A stretch of 9,131 nucleotides of DNA, from positions 1 through 9,131 of the forward strand of contig CAKUNB010000060.1 of assembly GCA_934668285.1 (NCBI GenBank), in the 5' to 3' direction. The stretch is from an uncultured Oscillospiraceae bacterium. GTDB taxonomy: Bacteria > Bacillota > Clostridia > Oscillospirales > Oscillospiraceae. This document shows positions 5,576 to 9,131 of the stretch, piece after piece. The notes beneath the pieces were generated by a model, which was not told the DNA's origin, made no database searches, and saw only the letters and a list, made by a program, of their open reading frames with translations. The position numbers were made by a program, and so were the translations under genes. Each line of letters starts with the position of its first letter. Position 1 is the stretch's first letter.

Positions 5576-6352
5576 ATGTTTGAGCAGCTGACAGAGCACA
5601 TCTACGCCTTCCCGTGTGACGGCTATACAGACCGGCCGAACATCGGGCTGATCACCGGCAGCCGGTACGCGCTGCTGTTTGATGCCGGAAATTCCGCGGC
5701 GCATGTGCAGCTGATGCGCGCGGCGCTGGAAGGGCAGGGGCTGCCGCAGCCGGATTTTGTCGCGCTGTCGCACTGGCACTGGGATCACACCTTCGGTGCG
5801 GCCTTCTGGGAAGCGCCGGTGCTCGCAGGGCGGCAGACCGACGCGCAGCTGCGCAAAATGACTGCGTGGCGCTGGGACGACGCGTCGATGCAGCGGCGCG
5901 TGGACGACGGCGAGGAAATCGTCTTCTGCACGGAGATGATCAAGCGCGAATATCCCGACCGCTCAAAAATCAAGGTCGCAGCGGCCGATCTGGCGTTTGA
6001 CGGCGAGCTGACGCTCGACCTTGGCGGCGTGACGTGCCGCCTGCTGCATGCGCAGGGGCCGCATGCGGCGGATTCCGTGATCTGCTATGTGCCGGAGGAG
6101 CGCTTTGTCCTGCTGGGCGACAGCAACTGCAAGGATCTCTACGGCCTGCCGTGGCACTTTGATATTGCGCACGAGGAGGATTTCGTGCCGGTAACGCAGG
6201 CGCTGCCCTATGATCCGGAGAAGACGGCGCAGTATCTGCGCCTGCTGGACACGCTGGACTTTTCCGCCTGCCTCAGCGGTCACGCGCCGGTTATGCCGCG
6301 TGCCGCGCTCTATGCGGAGCTTCAAACGGTTGACGCGGATGGAAAGCCATGA
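5576..6352 (+). CDS. MBL-fold (metallo-beta-lactamase superfamily) hydrolase
   Basis: A cytoplasmic zinc-dependent hydrolase of 258 residues with no signal peptide. The complete metal-binding set is visible: HWHWDH at 66-71 (HxHxDH motif), H163 in AQGPHAADS, D182 in LLGDSNCKD and H236 in LSGHAPVMP. The preceding LLFDAGNSAAH strand-loop (33-43) is also typical. The substrate cannot be assigned: the superfamily includes thioesterases, lactonases, phosphodiesterases and glyoxalase II. The start is ATG 5576 with GGGGG (5563-5567) 8 nt upstream. It begins 35 bp after a strong terminator and I see no good promoter in that gap, so expression may depend on read-through or a non-consensus promoter. 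Its last codons contain the -35 of the mntP promoter. Confidence 0.93.
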   Translation: MFEQLTEHIYAFPCDGYTDRPNIGLITGSRYALLFDAGNSAAHVQLMRAALEGQGLPQPDFVALSHWHWDHTFGAAFWEAPVLAGRQTDAQLRKMTAWRWDDASMQRRVDDGEEIVFCTEMIKREYPDRSKIKVAAADLAFDGELTLDLGGVTCRLLHAQGPHAADSVICYVPEERFVLLGDSNCKDLYGLPWHFDIAHEEDFVPVTQALPYDPEKTAQYLRLLDTLDFSACLSGHAPVMPRAALYAELQTVDADGKP

Positions 6353-6358
6353 TATAAT
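6330..6358 (+). promoter_or_regulatory. mntP promoter inside the end of the hydrolase gene
   Basis: TTGACG (6330-6335), a 17-bp spacer and a perfect TATAAT (6353-6358). The -35 lies in the last coding codons of the MBL gene and the -10 starts right after its TGA stop (6350-6352). The predicted start is near 6365, giving a 45-nt leader. Confidence 0.82.
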
Positions 6359-6367
6359 AACAAAACT

Positions 6368-6404
6368 TGCCTGCCGGACCGCCGGAGGCACGGAAGGGAG
6401 TGCC
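6368..6404 (+). promoter_or_regulatory. mntP leader with two mutually exclusive hairpins over the ribosome binding site
   Basis: Hairpin 1: TGCCT (6368-6372), bulged G, CCGG (6374-6377), loop, CCGG (6382-6385), AGGCA (6386-6390). Hairpin 2: GGCAC (6387-6391) / GTGCC (6400-6404) with the ribosome binding site GGAAGGGA (6392-6399) in its loop. They share bases 6387-6390, so both cannot form at once. Hairpin 1 leaves the binding site open; hairpin 2 partly hides it. This could be a translational switch, but only base pairing is seen. The leader is too short to hold a standard yybP-ykoY manganese riboswitch. Confidence 0.4.
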
Positions 6405-6409
6405 GCACT

Positions 6410-6970
6410 ATGGGGCCTTTTGATCTGATCATGACGGCAATCGCGCTGTCGATGGACGCATTCGCCGTTTCCATCGGCAAGGGGCTGTCCGTCCCCAAGC
6501 TGCGCCTGCGGCACAGCCTGATCGTCGGCGCGTATTTCGGCGGCTTTCAGGCGCTGATGCCGCTGCTGGGCTACCTGCTGGCAAGCTCCTTTGCCGAGTA
6601 CATACGGCGCTTTGACCACTGGATTGCCTTCGTGCTGCTGGCGTTGATTGGCGCGAACATGATTCGCGAAGCGCTCTCGGGCGGCGGAGATGAGAAAACC
6701 AGTGCGTCCTTCGGCGTGAAAACCATGCTGCCGCTGGCGCTGGCAACGAGCATTGACGCACTGGCGACGGGCGTGACCTTCGCCATGATGCAGACGAACA
6801 TCTGGATCGCCATCACCATCACCGGCACGACGACCTTCCTGTTTTCCGCGGCGGGCATCAAGATCGGCAATGCGTTCGGCAGCAAATATCAATCCAGGGC
6901 AGAGCTGCTGGGCGGCGTGATTCTGATCCTGATGGGCGTTAAAATTCTCGTCGAGCATCTGCTGGAGTGA
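6410..6970 (+). CDS. mntP: Manganese efflux pump MntP
   Basis: An inner-membrane Mn2+ exporter that protects against manganese excess; 186 residues, the standard family length. Six transmembrane segments are arranged as two related halves, each with the family signature: ALSMDAFAVSIGKGL (12-26, D16) and ATSIDALATGVTFAM (112-126, D116). These two membrane aspartates are the conserved metal-handling residues of the family. GGDEKTSAS in the middle forms the cytoplasmic linker between the halves. The start is ATG 6410 with GGAAGGGAG (6392-6400) about 9 nt upstream. It is transcribed from its own promoter (6330-6358) and runs into the Nudix gene after a 6-bp gap. The family is regulated by manganese in characterised bacteria, through MntR or the yybP-ykoY riboswitch; neither is recognisable here. 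Confidence 0.95.
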   Translation: MGPFDLIMTAIALSMDAFAVSIGKGLSVPKLRLRHSLIVGAYFGGFQALMPLLGYLLASSFAEYIRRFDHWIAFVLLALIGANMIREALSGGGDEKTSASFGVKTMLPLALATSIDALATGVTFAMMQTNIWIAITITGTTTFLFSAAGIKIGNAFGSKYQSRAELLGGVILILMGVKILVEHLLE

Positions 6971-6976
6971 CGGACG

Positions 6977-7483
6977 ATGGAGTACTGGGACGTTTATGAC
7001 GCGAAGCGCCGCCCGCTGGGCAGGACGCACCTGCGCGGGCTTCCGATGCCGCCGGGGGAGTACCATCTGATCGTATTTGTCTGGGTGGTCAACTCTGCAG
7101 GCCGGCTCCTGCTGACCAAACGGTCGCCGGAAAAGCAGTCGTACCCGAACCTCTGGGAAAATACCGGCGGTGCGGCGATTGCCGGCGAAACCAGCCGGCA
7201 GGCCATTCGCCGTGAGCTGATGGAGGAAACCGGCATTGCGGCGGAGGAGGGGGAATTTGAGTTCCTCATCACAAAGCTTGGCCGCTCGTGGATTGCCGAC
7301 ACGTATCTGCTGCGGCGCGACGTGCCGTTGGAGGATATCCGCCTGCAGCCCGGCGAAACCTGCGATGCGCAATGGGTCACGCGGGCGCAGTTTGACGCAT
7401 TGATTGCACGCAACGCCGTGGCAAAGCCCGATGTCGAGCGCTTTGAGCTGGTCGAGCATCGGCTGCGGGAACTTTTTTGGTAA
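6977..7483 (+). CDS. Nudix hydrolase
   Basis: Hydrolyses a nucleoside diphosphate linked to another moiety, using Mg2+ or Mn2+; cytoplasmic, 168 residues. A complete Nudix box (G-x5-E-x7-REU-x-EE-x-GU) is at 65-87: G65, E71, R79, E80, L81, E83, E84, G86, I87. The N-terminal part (MEYWDVYDAKRRPLGRTHLRG) and SYPNLWENTGG before the box resemble the IPP isomerase-like/YfcD subgroup, whose substrates are mostly undefined. The ribosome binding site GGAG (6964-6967) sits in the last codons of mntP, 9 nt before the start, so the two are co-transcribed and probably translationally coupled. A role in manganese-linked nucleotide metabolism would be only an inference from this pairing. The operon ends at a strong terminator 10 bp later. 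Confidence 0.93.
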   Translation: MEYWDVYDAKRRPLGRTHLRGLPMPPGEYHLIVFVWVVNSAGRLLLTKRSPEKQSYPNLWENTGGAAIAGETSRQAIRRELMEETGIAAEEGEFEFLITKLGRSWIADTYLLRRDVPLEDIRLQPGETCDAQWVTRAQFDALIARNAVAKPDVERFELVEHRLRELFW

Positions 7484-7493
7484 ATGAGAAGGC

Positions 7494-7540
7494 AAAACTG
7501 CCGGACGGCGCGGAAAAATCCGCAATGTCCGGCAGTTTTT
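7494..7540 (+). terminator. Rho-independent terminator of the mntP-Nudix operon
   Basis: A 13-bp stem AAAACTGCCGGAC (7494-7506) / GTCCGGCAGTTTT (7527-7539) followed by T at 7540, with a second small hairpin GCGGA/TCCGC (7510-7523) at its tip. The A-run on the left gives four T on the minus strand, so it could also stop leftward transcription from the minus-strand promoter at 7658-7686. Confidence 0.92.
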
Positions 7541-7573
7541 CTCATAAAATTGAGGGTTTTTTGAAAAAATCCA

Positions 7574-7602
7574 TTGACGCAAAAAAAAAGATGTGCTATA
7601 AT
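7574..7602 (+). promoter_or_regulatory. rpoB promoter, extended -10
   Basis: TTGACG (7574-7579), a 17-bp spacer and a perfect TATAAT (7597-7602) preceded by TGC (7594-7596), an extended -10. An A-run at 7581-7589 fills the spacer. It is among the strongest-looking promoters in the window. The predicted start is near 7609, giving a leader of about 190 nt. Confidence 0.9.
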
Positions 7603-7657
7603 GATTCCCTAAACTGCGGGAATATCGCCAAGCACACTCTTCCACCATCTTGCCTGT

Positions 7658-7686
7658 ATTATACCACGCCGCCGGCACGATTGCAA
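7658..7686 (-). promoter_or_regulatory. Candidate minus-strand promoter inside the rpoB leader
   Basis: Reading the minus strand: TTGCAA (7686-7681), a 17-bp spacer and a perfect TATAAT (7663-7658). The predicted start is near 7651. The product would be antisense to the first 40-odd nt of the rpoB leader, run across the rpoB promoter, and could stop at the A-run side of the 7494-7540 terminator. No conserved protein is encoded that way. The motif could also be chance. Confidence 0.45.
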
Positions 7687-7790
7687 GAGGGAACTGCGAT
7701 AAACTGCCAACGCATCCGCGCGTATCGCGCGCAAAACATTCCCGCCCAACCAGTTCGTGCAACACACACCCATATTCGAGAAAGGCTGTG

Positions 7791-7799
7791 ATGACCTAA
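7791..7799 (+). CDS. Two-codon ORF (Met-Thr-stop) one base before rpoB
   Basis: ATG ACC TAA at 7791-7799 is followed by one base and then the rpoB ATG (7801). The purine-rich GAGAAAGG (7778-7785) is 5 nt upstream of this ATG but 15 nt upstream of the rpoB ATG, so ribosomes may load here first and restart at rpoB. The alternative is that AAGG with the later GTGAT makes an extended, imperfect binding site for rpoB itself and the small ORF is incidental. Confidence 0.3.
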   Translation: MT

Positions 7800-7800
7800 T

Positions 7801-9131
7801 ATGCAAGTTCAGGACGTGAAGTTCGGCAAAACGGAACGAAAGAGCTATGCGAAGTATCAGGAGCTTCTGCAGATGCCCAACCTTCTGAAGATTCAGAAGG
7901 ATTCCTACCAGTGGTTCTTAAATGAGGGCCTGCGCGAGGTCTTCCACGACGTCGCGGCGATCACCGACTACACCGGCAATCTGGAGCTGTCGTTCCTTGA
8001 CTATTCGCTCGACGAGAAGCCCAAGTATACCGTCGAGGAGTGCAAGGAGCGCGATGCGACCTATGCCAAGCCCATCAAGGTCCGCGTCCGCCTGCTCAAC
8101 AAGCAGACCGGCGAGATCAAGGATCAGGAAATCTTCATGGGCGATTTCCCGCTCATGACCAACGGCGGTACGTTTGTCATCAACGGCGCGGAGCGCGTGA
8201 TCGTTTCGCAGATCGTCCGTTCGCCCGGTATGTACTACGGCGACTCCGTGGACAAGGCCGACCAGCATGTTTATACCGCGACGGTCATCCCGTACCGCGG
8301 CGCGTGGCTGGAATATGAAACCGACCTGCAGGACTGCTTCTACGTCCGCATCGACAAGAACCGCAAGCTGCCCATCACCTGCCTCATCCGCGCCCTCGGC
8401 GTGGAAACGGACGGCCAGATTCTTGAGCTGTTCGGCGAGGACGAGCGCATCAAGGCGACGCTGGAAAAGGATCCCTGCAAGACCCGCGAGGAGAGCCTGC
8501 TGGAGATCTACCGCCGCCTGCGCCCGGGTGAGCCGCCTACAGTTGAGAGCGCCGCGTCGTATCTGGACGGGCTGTTCTTCGACCCGCGCCGCTACGACGT
8601 TTCCAAGGTCGGCCGCTATAAGTTCAACAAGAAGATGGACATCTGGAGCCGCCTGAGCGGACAGGAGCTGGCCGAGCCGGTCGCCGACCCGCGCACCGGC
8701 GAGATTCTTGCCATGCCCGGCGAAGTGCTCAGCCGCGCCAGAGCCAAGGAGCTTTCTGCGCACGGCGTGTGCGACGCGGTCATTACCGTGGGCGGCAAGA
8801 ACCACAAGGTCTTCTCGAATTATATGGTCGACATGAAGAACTTCGTCGACTTTGACCCCGCGCAGTACGGCATCAAGGAAAAGGTCTGCCGCAGCGTCCT
8901 GTTTGAAATGCTCGACACCGTCCCCGCCGACGGCTGGGAGGATGCCATCGAGGATCGCCGCAGCGAGCTGATCCCGAATCATATCACCCACGACGATATC
9001 CTCGCGTCCATCAACTACCTCAACTGTGTCGTCTGCGGCGCCGGCACGACCGACGATATCGACCATCTGGGCAACCGCCGCCTGCGCTGCGTGGGCGAGC
9101 TGCTGCAGAACCAGTTCCGCGTCGGCTTTAC
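7801..9131 (+). CDS. rpoB: RNA polymerase beta subunit, N-terminal part (3' cut by window)
   Basis: The beta subunit of DNA-directed RNA polymerase. 443 complete codons are visible of a protein usually around 1,150-1,250 residues, and the frame is open to the window end. ATG 7801 is the only choice: in-frame TGA codons lie at 7789 and 7792, and the N-terminus (KFGKTERKSYAKYQELLQMPNL, then LKIQKDSYQWFLNEGLREVF) aligns with Firmicute RpoB. Signatures include the protrusion motif ERVIVSQIVRSPG (131-143), the lobe domain in the middle, and DDIDHLGNRRLRCVGELLQNQFRVGF at 418-443. The rifampicin-pocket cluster I lies just past the window end. The gene directly upstream is Nudix, not rplL. NCVVCGAG at 408-415, just before DDIDHLG, has two cysteines where I would expect a Leu/His-type sequence. 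Confidence 0.98.
   Translation, partial: MQVQDVKFGKTERKSYAKYQELLQMPNLLKIQKDSYQWFLNEGLREVFHDVAAITDYTGNLELSFLDYSLDEKPKYTVEECKERDATYAKPIKVRVRLLNKQTGEIKDQEIFMGDFPLMTNGGTFVINGAERVIVSQIVRSPGMYYGDSVDKADQHVYTATVIPYRGAWLEYETDLQDCFYVRIDKNRKLPITCLIRALGVETDGQILELFGEDERIKATLEKDPCKTREESLLEIYRRLRPGEPPTVESAASYLDGLFFDPRRYDVSKVGRYKFNKKMDIWSRLSGQELAEPVADPRTGEILAMPGEVLSRARAKELSAHGVCDAVITVGGKNHKVFSNYMVDMKNFVDFDPAQYGIKEKVCRSVLFEMLDTVPADGWEDAIEDRRSELIPNHITHDDILASINYLNCVVCGAGTTDDIDHLGNRRLRCVGELLQNQFRVGF

Larger units (their letters stand above)
7609..7800 (+). promoter_or_regulatory. rpoB 5' leader with long-range pairing
   Basis: No gene is seen in this leader of about 190 nt. GCGGGAAT (7616-7623) is perfectly complementary to ATTCCCGC (7738-7745), closing most of the leader into one domain. 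Inside are TCTTGC (7648-7653) / GCAAGA (7683-7688) and GCGCG (7718-7722) / CGCGC (7726-7730). GGGAA (7689-7693) could compete for the same TTCCC as 7618-7622. No T-run follows, so it is not an obvious attenuator. A ribosome binding site and two-codon ORF lie at its end. No match to a riboswitch family was recognised. Confidence 0.4.

Noticed and set aside
3194..5788. Minus-strand open frame of 864 codons opposite the lipoprotein and yitT-like genes
   Set aside because: It is opposite two well-supported genes and crosses two terminators and the inverted-repeat element. It contains the spurious CEERSDVAI-type peptide from the repeat, is rich in Arg/His/Gln as GC-rich shadows are, and has no ribosome binding site or known domain.
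5963..7765. Minus-strand open frame of 600 codons opposite the MBL, mntP and Nudix genes
   Set aside because: Shadow of three genes with clear motifs on the plus strand; it crosses a terminator and the rpoB promoter and shows no recognisable domain.
7918..9066. Minus-strand open frame of 382 codons opposite rpoB
   Set aside because: Antisense shadow of conserved rpoB codons; the plus frame aligns with RpoB throughout.
1..9131. A novel multi-gene defence, toxin-antitoxin, biosynthetic or mobile system
   Set aside because: All protein genes but one belong to known families, no transposase, integrase, nuclease or toxin pair is visible, and the genes are separate transcription units.

Overview
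The window looks like core-genome DNA from a GC-rich Clostridia-type Firmicute, most likely a gut Oscillospirales/Oscillospiraceae relative. The evidence is strong AAGGAGG-type ribosome binding sites, near-consensus sigma-A promoters, a YitT-family protein with a TTG start, GC-rich codon use, and GTAGGG-hairpin and GTCATTGCGAGGAG-type intergenic repeats. The assignment comes from sequence character only; no search was run. No phage, plasmid, CRISPR, defence or secretion cluster is visible, and I found no new multi-gene system. The points of interest are regulatory and repeat structures between genes.

Layout, left to right: (1) the C-terminal two thirds of leucyl-tRNA synthetase (leuS), cut by the window start. 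(2) rpsU (ribosomal protein S21) with its own promoter, leader hairpin and strong terminator. (3) About 415 bp without a gene (2066-2481), filled with repeats: two copies of a covarying GTAGGG hairpin in opposite orientations, a 150-bp multi-hairpin element, and a third related hairpin unit. (4) A minus-strand flavodoxin, divergent from (5) a plus-strand lipoprotein of unknown function that ends in a GC-rich hairpin. (6) About 360 bp without a gene (4231-4621), holding a 126-bp inverted-repeat element and more hairpins. (7) A YitT-family membrane protein with its own promoter and a near-perfect terminator. (8) A metallo-beta-lactamase-fold hydrolase. (9) mntP (Mn2+ exporter), whose promoter lies at the 3' end of the hydrolase gene, followed 6 bp later by (10) a Nudix hydrolase; these two form an operon ending in a strong terminator. 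(11) rpoB, cut by the window end, behind a near-consensus extended -10 promoter and a leader of about 190 nt.

Functionally, translation and transcription genes (leuS, rpsU, rpoB) flank a set of unlinked physiological genes: redox (flavodoxin), envelope (lipoprotein, YitT), metal export (MntP) and small-molecule hydrolysis (MBL, Nudix). Nearly every unit has its own promoter and terminator, so they are best read as independent transcription units apart from mntP-Nudix. rpoB is not behind rplJ-rplL, its usual upstream partners. Its leader carries a minus-strand promoter motif with ideal spacing and a two-codon ORF with a ribosome binding site, ending one base before the rpoB start codon.
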